A stretch of 64,000 nucleotides of DNA from assembly GCA_963920705.1 (NCBI GenBank), contig OY987227.1, positions 13,991,602 through 14,055,601 on the forward strand. The letters run 5' to 3'. Within the stretch, counting starts at the first letter, position 1, and each line of letters begins with the position of its first letter. The notes beneath the pieces were generated by a model. That model made no database searches and was not told the origin of the DNA. It worked only from the letters and a program-made list of their open reading frames with translations. This document shows, piece by piece, positions 11,735 through 35,548 of this stretch. The position numbers and the translations under genes are program-made. Origin of the DNA: Odiellus spinosus (Eukaryota; Arthropoda; Arachnida; Opiliones; Phalangiidae).

Positions 11735-12421
11735 TTAAAAAAATAAGTAATAAAAGATAACGCAAAATAGCATGGTCGATATAGTTATAACCATATTTTT
11801 TTGGTTTTCATTCCGTAAGGCTTTCAGGTCAGTTTCTACAAAATAAATTTGTATATGTTTATTCTCTTAGTTTTATGATACATCTTTAGAACCAAAACAA
11901 AAACTGCCACCACATAACCATAAAATGAAAAGCCAAACGAAATAAAATCATTGTGCAAGGGAATGTCAAAACAAATGAAAGGGAATCGGGGTAAAAGCCT
12001 CTGTTTGCGAGGGCAATACACAAGCTGTATGAGTTACCTGTTTTATTTTGTAACTTACCTAAACCTTTTAAATCTTTCTTCATTTTAAGTAGTTCCCCTT
12101 TAGCAGTGTCCCTATAGTGCAATGAAAAACATTAGGATTTGCGATTAATACATAATGAAATAAATCAAGAGAGAAGAGTACGTAACCGACTTACCGTTCA
12201 TCATCGGAGAATTTGCTTTTCCTGAGTTTGATTTCAAGTTCGTCAATCTTTTTTAAACTATCTTTAATAAGGGTTTCCTTGACCTCAATCTGAAAATAAT
12301 TCAAAATTACCGCCTGAAAGACACACTAAAAGCCGAAATTTAGTTAAGCCTTGGTCAATCTAATTTTATTATGGAAATTTTAAAAAACTTATTATACATT
12401 TACCTGTTTCATAACTGACAT
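11735..12421 (-). CDS. CCDC167-like small coiled-coil membrane protein
   Basis: An 88-aa protein assembled from four short minus-strand exons: 12404-12421 (MSVMKQ), 12195-12289, 12059-12111 and 11735-11835. All introns (114, 83 and 223 bp) have GT-AG ends and every phase closes exactly, with the stop TAA at 11735-11737. The order is a lysine/glutamate-rich coiled coil (IDELEIKLRKSKFSDDER, KGELLKMKKDLKGL), then a basic LRNENQKNM motif, then one C-terminal membrane segment (VITISTMLFCVIFYYLFF). This matches the layout of human CCDC167 ([20 protein letters not shown] near its C-terminus) and its length of about 97 aa. The family is a tail-anchored single-pass protein of poorly known function. 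An upstream in-frame stop supports the chosen Met. The gene follows the repeat-protein gene head to tail, 516 bp away. A read-through form past the third donor would be an unspliced artefact. Confidence 0.87.
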
Positions 12422-12937
12422 AATGAAGATGAAATATTCAAGCGTTTTCAAGCTACTAAATTAGCGAGAATTAAATTGAAACAACACTTCTTAAATAGAA
12501 TTACAAGTAACATATGCAATTTAAAGACCGCAGTCGTCCATCACGTCGACCGACCTAGACGACTCCTCGTGAAAAACCCTAAACGATGCGTTACCGCCAT
12601 CTATCTCAGAAACTTTTGAGCTATTTATCATTAAATTCTAATTGGATTTCTGGAAGCTTATGTATTTCTAAAAATGTCTGTCGTGACATCTGCCTATGGG
12701 CCCAGAGGTTTATGAGGCCCTGAAAAAAATCCGTGTAATGGACTGCATATGGGCCAGCAAATGGTGTTAAACCGGCACTGATAATTTAAACCCTCATTAG
12801 GCATAGTTCACAATTGAAATTTTAAAATTTATTTCAAATTAAAATTAAATATAGCAAAACTATAAAACAAAAAACCAGACATTATAAAATAAATTAAAAA
12901 ATAAAATTTCGTATTAAAATAAGATAAGTAAATTCAC
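12422..12937. other. Spacer between two head-to-tail minus-strand genes
   Basis: It holds the 3' UTR of the repeat-protein gene, with a minus-strand AATAAA at 12828-12833, about 105 bp past its stop. It also holds the likely promoter of the CCDC167-like gene. The CpG-containing patch at 12525-12610 (GTCCATCACGTCGACCGACC and neighbours) is the best promoter or 5' UTR candidate for it, because it stands out from the AT-rich surroundings. No TATA box is evident. Confidence 0.45.
12828..12833 (-). terminator. Poly(A) signal AATAAA, repeat-protein gene
   Basis: TTTATT on the plus strand, read as AATAAA on the minus strand, about 105 bp after the predicted stop at 12938. The spacing is typical and supports the proposed last exon indirectly. 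Confidence 0.4.
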
Positions 12938-15900
12938 TTAATTTTTTAAATAAACTAGCCGGTAAGGAATTGGTATTCTCCCAGCATAGCTCCCGGTAAA
13001 GAAATTCTCTAAATTTAGATTTAACATTAAATTAATACATGCTCAAAGAAAATAAATTAAGAACAACTTACCTAAACATTTTCCTGAGCGAAAATCCCTT
13101 AGGTATTTCCTACCACAATCGCAAACTCCCATTAGGCAACGTTCATTCCTGTAATCATCGCAATCTCTAGCCGCCCTGCAGTGGCGAAGTCTGATGCTCC
13201 GATGACCAATGGGTTCGGGGCTACGTTGACGCGGTTGCGTATTTCCATTTACTGAGAGTCTGGTCATTTTAGGTTGACCTACCGCGAGTTGCTTTATTCT
13301 ACTCGGACCTAAAGGTCTTTCAAGAGTTTTTACTACCATAGACTGTACTGGGTCCGGAAAAAAAGACTTTCTTGGTTTATTAGGGTCTATATTCAACGTT
13401 GGTTTGTTGAGAACAATGTTTCCAGAGAGTAGGTCATCAGTTGGTGGTTGTTGAAGTACCCTATTTGCTGCTGGGGGTTGTTCATAAACCCAAATCGCTT
13501 GCGCGGGTTGTTCAAGTACCCGATTCACTACTGGTGGTTGTTCAAGTACCCGATACGCGGCTGGTGCTTGTTCAAGAACCCGATTCACTACTGGTGGTTG
13601 TTCAAGTACCCGATTCGCTACTGGTGGTTGTTCAAGTACCCGATTGGCTACTAGTGGTTGTTCAAGTACCCGATTCGCTACTGGTGGTTGTTCAAGTACC
13701 AGATACGAGGCTACTGGTGGTTGTTCAAGTACCCGATACGAGGTTGGTGGTGGTTGTTCAAGTACCCGATACGAGGCTGGTGGTGGTTGTTCAAGTACCC
13801 GATACGAGGCTGGTGGTGGTTGTTCAAGTACCCGATACGAGGCTGGTGGTGGTTGTTCAAGTACCCGAAAGGCGGTTGGCGGTGGTAGATTTTCACTGTG
13901 TCGTACAAGTACTGAATTTAGTGAAGGCTGCTCAGTCACATGATTAGCCGAGGGTGGTTCAAATATCGGATTAGTTGAAGATCTTCCAGGTTCCATATTC
14001 TCTGGTGATTGTTCAAGCACTGGATTCGCTGTGGGTTTTTCAAACACCGGAATCGCTAAGATTTTTTCAAGAACCGGATTCGCTGCCCTGGGTTTTTCAA
14101 GAATCGGATTCGCTGTGGGATTTTCGAACACCGGAATCGCTATGGTTTTCTCAAGAACGGGATTCGCTGCGGGTTTTTCAAGAACCGGATTCGCTGTGGG
14201 TTTTTCAAGAACCGGATTCGCTGTGGGTTTTTCAAGAACCGGATTCGCTGTGGGTTTTTCAAGAACCGGATTCGCTGTAGGATTTTCGAGCACCGGGTGC
14301 GCTATGGTTTTTTCAAGAACCGGATTCGCTGTGGGCTTTTCAAGAACCGGATTCCTTGTAGGATTTTCGAGCACCGGAATCGCTATGGTTTTTTCAAGAA
14401 CCGGATTCGCTGTGGGCTTTTCAAGAACCGGATTCCTTGTAGGATTTTCGAGCACCGGAATCGCTATGGTTTTTTCAAGAACCAGATTCGCTGTGGGATT
14501 TTCAAGAATCAGATTCGCTATGGGTTTTTCAAGAACCGGATTTACAGTGGATTCGAAAATATGTCCAAAAACTGATCTTGATTTGATTGGGTCCTCAATG
14601 GTCCGATTAGTTGACAAGCTCTCAAACGATGGTGGTAAAGGTGTGGTCGTGGTCGTAGGAGGCTCGGCATGATTTCTTGTTAGAGTATTCAATAGACCGA
14701 AATTCGGGACTACTGAAGTTGGATTAGGTGTGGTGTCCAATCGGCTAACAAACAAATCCGTTACAGTTGTAGGGCTTTTACCACTATAGTCGTCAGTTTG
14801 ATTGACAGTTTTTAAGACACTTCTGTCTTCAAAAATTATTGTGACATCTTCTGGAAAGCCTTCATTAATAACAGGACCCTCTTTCGCGTTAATAACTTCT
14901 TGGTCGAGGCCTTTAAAAATTATTGTGACATTTTCGAGATTTCTAAAACTATTAACTTGTTTAGTTACCGGGCGCTCAGTCTTAGAAATATTGTCCGCCA
15001 TTTCATCAAGATCTTCAAATATGATCGTTACATCATTAGGTATGTCCCAAGAACCCGAGGTTGTTGCCTTCACCGCATTGATGTTCCAAAGAAAACTTTC
15101 ATCAATCGCTTCCGAGTTATTTTTAGATGAAAATTTCTGTCTAACAGTTAAGTTTTGTACCTCAGTAAAATCTTTTTCAGTTAAGTTCATTACCCTATTG
15201 TCGTCCATGTCCTCGAAGATAATAGTTACATTTTCCGGAATTTCTGTTAAATCTTTCGATGTTGAATTACTTCCTTCAAAAATTGCTGTAGCACGATTAG
15301 AAATTTCGTTGTGTGTTTTTGGAGTCACAGCATTCTCAGTTGAAGCGTTTTGCATCCCTGTTTCTTCAGAATCCTCAAAACTTATAGTTATATTACGGGT
15401 ATTTGGAACATCCAATAACCTTACGGACAACATATCGTCCTTCGTATCGTTTCTAACAACTAGATTTATCTTTGGGACCTCCGTAGCTACGTCATCCAAT
15501 CCCTCAAAAATTATAGTTACACCTTCCGGAACGGTATCGGGATTAAAAATAAAATCATTTGGGGTGGTATGGGGTATTATAGTAGTCGTTACTGAATCTT
15601 TAGAGGTCATGATCAAGGTCAAAGGGTCATTTTTAACGTCCCTGAAGGTTAGTTCGCTCAAATTATTTATCCTGGTTTCAACGTTGACCAACAGTGCAAA
15701 AACATTTTTCGCCGCATCGCGTCCGTTACTTTGAATTCTCGCTAAGTAATGTTGAGATTTTGACGAACGTTCTTGGTCAGTTGGCATCGAAATTGAATTA
15801 CTTATGTCTCTTTCATCTACGATACCGCGTACGAATTTCGCTTCGACTTCAACGATTCCGTCTAGCCAATATATCACCCACGTTTTACGCCACGTTTCTG

Positions 15901-16221
15901 AAGCGTGTGTCTCGTTCACGTGAGTAATAAACTTGACCTTTGGTTCGTCTAGCCCGGGTTCTTGTACAGGAGGTTTCAACGCTTCCGGTAAAGACGCGGC
16001 GTATGACGCGTCATCGATTTCGTAAATAGACATCGTCCAAATCCAAGGTGATTTGGAAACGCTTGTTGGAGTTTTGAAGATAGGATGGAAATTAAGTTCT
16101 GATAAGGCGGTGTTAATAACGCTGAACATGATGAAGCCTAAAATAAGCATGTTAAATGAAAGTAATTTAACTATACTTACGACTTACCTTGGATCAAATT
16201 GTACTTCAATTGAAAGGCCAT
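12938..16221 (-). CDS. Secreted repeat-rich protein with C-terminal EB-like cysteine module
   Basis: I do not recognise a named orthologue. Three exons: 16188-16221 (MAFQLKYNLIQ), 13072-16137 and a probable last exon 12938-13008, about 1056 aa. Splicing the short first exon gives a signal peptide (MAFQLKYNLIQGFIMFSVIN); an internal Met at 16148-16150 lies in the intron and is not the start. Residues 25-210 form a non-repetitive, N-glycosylation-rich region without an obvious domain. Residues about 215-451 hold seven spaced copies of a VTIIFEDLD motif. Residues 543-721 are about 20 units of NPVLEKPTA; residues 765-913 are about 14 units of RVLEQPP(P/V)A(SY/N). A CxxxxxC...CxxxxCxC...C cluster at about 998-1034 resembles an insect EB module. 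It is likely extracellular, perhaps matrix, cuticle or peritrophic, but that is inference. The last exon is the least certain part. Confidence 0.82.
13434..13880 (-). repeat. Coding tandem repeat: RVLEQPP block, 30/33-bp units
   Basis: About 14 tandem units encode RVLEQPPPASY (11 aa, 33 bp) at the N-terminal side and shorten to NRVLEQPPVA (10 aa, 30 bp) toward the C-terminus. Four nearly identical 33-bp copies at about 13735-13865 suggest recent expansion. Because unit lengths are multiples of three, several other frames stay open here (for example plus strand 13441-13947); those are artefacts of the repeat. Confidence 0.9.
14010..14545 (-). repeat. Coding tandem repeat: NPVLEKPTA block, 27-bp units
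   Basis: About 20 units of nine residues, with consensus NPVLEKPTA. A higher-order 81-bp repeat (NPVLEKPTA, NPVLEKTIA, IPVLENPTR) occurs twice in succession, then a run of nearly identical single units. Plus-strand open frame 14031-14672 is the shadow of this array. Units vary mostly at the last three residues (PTA, TIA, PTR, PAA). Confidence 0.9.
14820..15530 (-). repeat. Dispersed coding motif: seven VTIIFEDLD copies
   Basis: Seven copies of (N/D)VTI(I/S)F(E/K)(D/G)xD recur at irregular spacing of roughly 20-50 residues, separated by Thr/Asn/Ser-rich linkers. Clear examples are GVTIIFEGLDD, NVTIIFEDMDD, DVTIIFEDLDE and NVTIIFKGLDQ. The DNA copies (AAAATTATTGTGACAT and variants) are more diverged than the other two arrays, so this block looks older. 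The motif looks like a short beta-strand followed by an acidic turn; function unknown. Confidence 0.8.
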
Positions 16222-16339
16222 TTTCGTAGAAGATCTCGCTCTGTACCGACCCGTATCGGGTTTAAAATTCAATAAAGTGAATCATGAAATAACATGTTTT
16301 GAAGCCCCTATGAAATTAAAAAATATATCTACGTAATTA

Positions 16340-16537
16340 ATTAAAGTGAGGCTATCACTATTTTTAGTATTATCATACAACAAAAACGAAATATATCTCT
16401 GGGTTGACGCGTTCTTCGAGAAAGATGGGTCTTTTCTGGATTAAGTACTTTTACGAAAAAGACGGCGTAAAAGCGACCTTATGCTACTCAATTTCCATTT
16501 AGAGTTAATTAAAAATCAGTGACTGCCTCACTTTTAA
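16340..16537. repeat. MITE, AGTGAGGC(T/A)(A/G)TCACT termini
   Basis: The left end TTAAAGTGAGGCTATCACTA and the right end, which in reverse reads TTAAAAGTGAGGCAGTCACT, form an imperfect inverted repeat of about 26 bp. The same end family occurs at 35311-35548 around a different interior. TTAA lies at both edges here but not at the second copy, so the target site is unclear. Confidence 0.6.
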
Positions 16538-19500
16538 CTTGTACCTTGAAACGTTTTCCCCTATGCTTGATTTCAAATATAGCTTGCAGCGTAGACAATA
16601 TTAAGGCGGATTTTTACAATATGTTGAATTTTATACAAATAAAATAGGACGAATGAAGCGAGAATAGGACCCATGAAATCCACGTATCTTCCTCGTTCCT
16701 TGAAAAGACCATTCAATAGAACTGATAGGCCTATTTCGGTTTAAAATCTGAAAATTATTAAGAAAATCTTTATTAAAACGAAGTGTACAATATATTTTTT
16801 TATTAAGATATTTTTTTTATGCAATGAAATGTTAGCAAACTTTTGTTTTCTAAACCACCGCGCGGAGATGGTTTTCAACTTGGGTTTGAGTTCAAACAAA
16901 TGTTTCTGATATATTTGGATTGAAAATGTTTTCAAAAACATTTCACAATCTTTCGTTTTTCTTATTGGGTATGGAAATACTTTATATAATGGAATGTAGA
17001 ATGATATTGTAGTTTAATTAACGACCTTTATAAATTCTTGGGTCGATAATTATTACATTTATGACAATATTTTTTGCATAAAAAAGGGGCAAAAGTATTT
17101 TTTAATTTTTTTTCCCATTGTTCAAATTTATATTTTTTTTTGGTATTTTTATTTTTTTTTTTTGTTTTTTAAATCTTTTATCTCTCAACAAAAGGCACTG
17201 ACTTTTAACAATTTCAATATTTCCCACTTCACTTTTCAATATATACATTTTATAATATATACCTTTTTTTTAAAACGTTATTAAATATTATTTTTAAAAT
17301 TAAAAAAATCTTATCAACATTTCCATATATTTTTGAATTTTTTTTTTTGGCTCATTCTAACGTAATAAAACGCAATTAAAACGAAGAATTACGAACTGTA
17401 ATTAATACAGCACGTTATATCATTGTTTTTAAATTGATTTCTATTAACTGGGCAAATCTAAATAACTATAGCCTCTCACCTAATTCAAAAAATGAAAAAT
17501 ATACACATAAAATTATCATTTTTAATATATATATTTTTGTAGGTGTGATTTAAATTTTTGTTATCCTATTTTTAAAATATTAATGCCGAAACTTAGAAGG
17601 TAATTTTTTTTAGTATATTTAGTATTTTTTTTAAATAATTTCAAGTCATTAAAAATTAATTATGACTGAAAATAAAAATATTTATAATATTACACGTGTG
17701 TGTGACTAAATAATAACCTTATATTTCTGGGGTAATAAAATAGATTGTTGTATATCTCTTAAGCCTTTTTTTAACTCTTTTATTTTTTTAATAATTAATT
17801 AATCTCTTTTGACCTAAAATCAGGACTTTATGGAAGTTAGTAAATTGAACTAGACTCGGTTATTTATACCCTCATTAATTATGCTAATTTATTTGCCAAC
17901 TCTTAATAAAACAAAAAAAAAAACAATTGTAATATTACTTTTTCTTTGTTTCCCAAAATTGTCATGTATTTGTAATTATTATTATAATTTTAATTAAATC
18001 GTCTTCCATTTTGAATAAATGTTACGTGAAATTATGATTGTAACGTATTCTTTTTTTATTTAAGATCAAAAACATTTGGTTTTTTTAAAAGTATTGCATT
18101 CTTATTAAGATATTGCGTTAATTTTTTTTTTTTTAAATCAGTTTAAACCAGTTAAAATGATTTAAAAATAAATGCCATGAATTTTTAATAATTCATGATA
18201 AAATTTTATAATTTCAAATACATGTAGGTAGGTCTAGAAAAAGAAGAAGAACATGGGGTAGATAAATACCATTATTGCACAAAAATATAAGATTCTATTT
18301 CCATAATGTTTTTCGACCAGAATTATTTGTTTGTTAAATTTTGAATACACTTTAAACTTTTCTACATTTCTTTAAAAATATTAAAATATATATATTTTTT
18401 CCTTTGTTAAATTGAATTCAAAGATTTTTTTAAGTTTGTTTAAATTTAAATAATAAATATAAGAATAATATTATTTACTAAAAAACTAAAGTTATAAATG
18501 AAATAAAATAAAATAAAGAAGATTATCAATTTTTTTTTTCTTAAATAATAATAATTAGTGTTAATAAAATTAAGCCAATTTTTGTATTATGTCATAAATT
18601 ATTTTTTCTTCTCTTTTTAAATCTAATTAAAAATCACTGTAATATTATTTTTTATAGTGATTAGAAAATAATTAGTTTTAAACTCTAATTTTTGAAGGCA
18701 CGACGTTTCATTTAACCTTTATTTTTTTATGGTTAACTTTAATTATAATCAAAGAATAAATACTGTTTGAAAATTATAGAAAGTTCTAATGATTTTTAAA
18801 CTTGGTTTTTTGTTTGTTTGTTTGCAAAATTTGACTTTTATTGATTGAAATATGAAATTGACCGGTATGATGAAATTACAGGAATAATTTCAAGATCACC
18901 TTTTTTTTTTTTTTTTAATTAAAAATTATAAGAATAAAATGATACTTGATCGCAAAAGTTTTTTTTTTTTGAAGAATTAAGGGTTTAAATTTAAATTTAA
19001 TAAATAAATTCAAGATTTTATTTCGTTACCTTAATTAAAATTAGTTTTATTACTGATAATTAAATCATTCATTTTGCGATCAAGTTGTGAAAAAATATAA
19101 AAGATTGAATAATAAAGCCAATACATTAAATTTACGTTGATATAGATTTAATTAATATAAAATTTTGATTGACTATGGTAATTAAAAATGAATATGATAT
19201 AATTCAGTCAAATTTGTACCGCAATTATAATGAAATTAAAAATTGTTTGTATTTTTTTTTTTATTTTTTTAAAAACCCGAAGAAAATTCCAAATTAAATT
19301 TATTTTAAAGTTAAATAATGAATTATTTAGTAATCGTTTATAGCTACCGATAAAAGTTGGATGAACTTTAAATTTTAATGAGTTACGAAACAAAAACCAT
19401 CTTTCAAAACCATTACTTTCGTTCGAGTAGAAATTTAAAATTTTGACGAGACTAACATTTGTACTTCACGGAAAATTAGGAAAGGAAAGATTGAACCAGT

Positions 19501-19855
19501 AACTAATATTCCGAATAATTGAAAATGATCAATTTCAATTTTTGTATCAAATATATAGTTTTTACCTGAAATGGGTGCTAGGGTTCTTGGAGAAATTTCG
19601 TAGGATATAGGAAGAAAATAAAGGATTTCATTTGTAATTTTTCGTATCACTTCAGTCGCGGGATGGTTTTCATAATGTTTTTGAATGATTGGGTTTTGGG
19701 GTTTATCGCGAAATTATCTTCAAGATGTAATTTCCATGGTGGGTGAAGAAAATAGTCTTTCTTTCATTATAAATGTTCGCCTTCATTAAAATTCATTTTT
19801 TTCTTTACATTTTCATTCCTAAATAAGTGTACGAATTTTAATTAGGATTTTTTTC

Positions 19856-19861
19856 TTTATT
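19856..19861 (-). terminator. Poly(A) signal AATAAA, MSK gene
   Basis: AATAAA on the minus strand, about 65 bp beyond the kinase stop codon at 19926. The surrounding T-rich plus strand supplies many alternative signals, so the true cleavage site cannot be fixed from sequence alone. Confidence 0.4.
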
Positions 19862-19925
19862 GTTTCATAGTTTTAGTTTCATCATTGGCTCGTAACGCGA
19901 AGGTAATTGTTATGGGGGCTGACAA

Positions 19926-32753
<12,828 letters not shown>

Positions 32754-34357
32754 CTGTAACAAAAATAAACATAGTCCAATTTAGAATAAAACTCATTTTA
32801 AATTCCAAGAAATATTATTGAGAATTTGATTTTTAAGATGAAAAAAATATTTATTCCTTAAAACAAAATTTTATGACCATGGTGAATAATATTATTAAAA
32901 TAATTTACGAGAAACAGCTTATTAAACAAACTTTTTGGAGAGCTTTCAATCCGTTTTTCCAACAAAAAAACTTTATTTAATGAACTGTTTGTCTTTATAC
33001 CACGTAGAATCAGCCTCATCAATTATTTTAATATTATTAAAATATTTCTTGTTAATAAAGTAAATCATGAACTGTAATTTTTTTAAATCACAAATTACTG
33101 ATGAATCATTTGATACGATAAATGATTTAAAAAATATGTAATTAAAATTATTCATGGCGCTTTTAATTTAAATATATAAATATATAATTCAAAAGTAAAT
33201 TAAGAGCTATAAACAATTAGGTTTTTTCTTCATTAATCTACCTATTTCGGTTTCATTTTTATTACTTTGATAAAACAAAAAATAATCCACCTGTCCAAAC
33301 GAAAAAGGCTTAGCTATAAACTCACACAAAGAAGAAACAAAGTTTTAAACCTAATTACGAAAATAAAATACGGATAAAGCAAACGACTAGGATCTAGAAA
33401 GAAAAACGCTAAGCCTAAATCGAGAATAGCGTGGATTATGAAATTCCCGGAAAATAAATTCGTCATGAAATAACTATACAAGTATATAATATTTTGTGAT
33501 TTTTTTTTATTTCAAAAAGAAAAATATTTGTTAGGTTGCGTTTAATAAAAATAATTGTTTCTTCTAAACGGATTTTTATTATATCTCCATTTCCGGCTTT
33601 TTTGGGTTATTTCGCGGTTTGCTGAGCGCGCGTTCCGAACCTTTAGTTCCACGTTTTCTACAGGTACCAAGGAAATATTCCCTCTAATCCTTCTAAACTG
33701 AAACTTTAACTGTTTTTCAAAGTATTCCTATAAAGTCTATCTTTTTATTTCAAAATTTTACCATTTTATTTTATCATAGACATAACTTCACAGTTCTGCT
33801 TTTAAATATAAATTTGAATATATATATTTTTTCCCAATAAAGTAACGTAACATTTTCCCCCGTTTTGAAACTAAAAATCTTCCCAAAAAAAAAAATCTGA
33901 TTTCGAGTTAAAAGGATTTTTTTTTTTTTTTTTAAGAAACAAGTTTAACGCGTTTAAAAACGGTGGATATTTATAAACCATCCGTTTCCCAGTCCCGTGG
34001 CACCCAACGCTATTTATATCCAGCCCCCCAAATTTCAATATTGTCAAAAAACTGTATAGAAAGGTGGCATTAGTTTTAAAACAAGTTTCTTAATAAATAA
34101 ACTGCTTTTTCTAAACCATGAAGTATAGCAACTAGAATGGACAGCTTTACCTTAATAGATATAGATAAAATATGTCGAAATTCAAACGGAGCGTTAAACC
34201 TAATTTCTGTGGCGTAGCGACAAATCTCTCTTACCCCACAATATGTTATCATGGCCCCCTCTTCTCATACGTCTTCGAAAGACTACCAAAAAAACAAATG
34301 ATCGTGGTGTCTGGGCAAGAATTAGACTATTAACAATGAGCACCTATCATAATACAG
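32754..34357. other. Sequence upstream of the first visible MSK exon
   Basis: The MSK acceptor (TTACAG before TTAACTTGACC) sits at its low edge, so at least the near part is intron. I looked on the minus strand for an exon encoding the usual segment before NLTG (a His-Glu-Leu-rich stretch) with a phase-1 donor and found none. A modest CpG patch at 33595-33665 (TTCGCGGTTTGCTGAGCGCG) is the only feature that stands out. Confidence 0.5.
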
Positions 34358-34486
34358 TCCTCTAACGGCAAACAGTGACTAAAATATCTAAACAAACCAC
34401 GCGTTATACTGCTATGGATAAAGAATAAGCAGACGCGCAAGGGGTATTGTTAGGTACAAGTTTTGACACCGTTTGCCGTTAGAGGA
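34358..34486. repeat. 129-bp MITE, TCCTCTAACGGCAAAC termini
   Basis: TCCTCTAACGGCAAACAGTG at 34358-34377 and the reverse complement of TCCTCTAACGGCAAACGGTG at 34467-34486 match at 19 of 20 bases. A related, diverged copy begins at 60774 (TCCTCTAAAGGTAAACAGTG) and keeps the inner CAGATGCG and CTTTATCC words. That copy is interrupted at its far end by another MITE at 60869. Confidence 0.7.
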
Positions 34487-35310
34487 AGTATATTAAGGTA
34501 GCAGTCTCGTAAATTAATTTAATAATATTCTACGTTAATCACCGCATGGTCAATAAAATTTGTGTGATAGGAAATTCATTTGATTCTATAAAACCTGTTG
34601 TATTAATCTTTGCAATGTACTCTGTGCATAAACAATTCTCTCTAACTGAATGTATTGTCAATGCTACGCTGATTGTTTAGGAGATATAAAATAGGTAGAA
34701 AAAGAGGCGCATTGATACGCAAGGTTAAACCTATGATAAAGGTTAAAAAAAGCGTTTACAGATGTCCCATTTAATTCCTCTTCCTCGAAATTCTGATGCG
34801 TTTTATTTTAACCTTCGATTAGATTTAAAAAACGATATCCTTGTGTCATTGAAGCAACTTTCACATTTTAAAAATCGCAAACGTTCTTTTCTATATACAT
34901 TATTATATCTAGATTCTAATATATACTTTGCAAGTTGGTAGTGAAAACGGGATCCTATTCCTCTTAGTTTAGCTATCTATGAAAAGGAGGTAAAGGTAAT
35001 TGCCAACTGCCAAAATGTCTAGGTTTTGTGCCAAGTAGAACGCGCGAAAATCATAGAATCTTTTCAGCGCGGATAAAGCTATATCGTTTCTAATTTAGTT
35101 TCTTCTTAGTGATATAGTGATGTGGATTTTCTATGGCGATACGTGCTGAACGTTATAAAATTGATTTTATCAAGATGTCTTCCATCATTACTTTGCAACG
35201 GCTACATACGAAACTAATTCCACTTCGATCACTTGATCTTAAAGCAACGGCAATATCATAAAATCCAGTATTATTATAAAATTACTTTGATTTAAACTTA
35301 AATTAATAGT

Positions 35311-35548
35311 TTAAAATGAGGCTATCACTGATTTTTCACGAGCTCCAAATACAATTTGAGAACGATTTGCAGAGAGATAGTTAATAAAATATTCAAATAT
35401 ATACATATTGCATATAAATATATTTCCATTGCAATAAAAATAAATATTTAATAATCGCCATCTTGTTTTGAATGTTTTAAATCCAAAATTACCCCCAATC
35501 TACGTCACCACTTGGGGAAAACAAAATGTTGACGGCCTCACTTTAGTT
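35311..35548. repeat. MITE, AGTGAGGC-type termini, second copy
   Basis: The left end TTAAAATGAGGCTATCACTG and the right end (reverse CTAAAGTGAGGCCGTCAACA) belong to the same terminal family as 16340-16537. The interiors differ completely, so both are probably deletion derivatives that share only their ends. Confidence 0.55.

Larger units (their letters stand above)
16222..19925. other. AT-rich intergenic region between repeat-protein gene and MSK 3' end
   Basis: The first 120 bp upstream of the repeat-protein gene contain CCCGATACGGG, a short palindrome, and should include its promoter. A MITE lies at 16340-16537. From 16740 to about 19400 the DNA is extremely AT-rich with many poly-T runs (for example 17100-17165, 18121-18135, 18900-18916, 18959-18970) and no plausible gene. 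The last 370 bp before 19926 are probably MSK 3' UTR. Confidence 0.6.

Noticed and set aside
11836-12122. 78- and 61-codon minus-strand frames with a hydrophobic tail next to the CCDC167-like exon
   Set aside because: They arise from reading through a strong GTAAGT donor; the spliced alternative matches a known family exactly.
13441-13947. Plus-strand open frames of 68-168 codons antisense to the repeat protein
   Set aside because: They exist because the coding repeat units are multiples of three; they have no start context, splice logic or family match.
14031-14672. 213-codon plus-strand frame with FSRTGFAVG repeats
   Set aside because: It is the antisense shadow of the NPVLEKPTA array.
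14802-15734. 310-codon plus-strand frame antisense to the repeat protein
   Set aside because: Its composition mirrors the sense strand and it shows no motif; the minus-strand protein has splice sites and a signal peptide.
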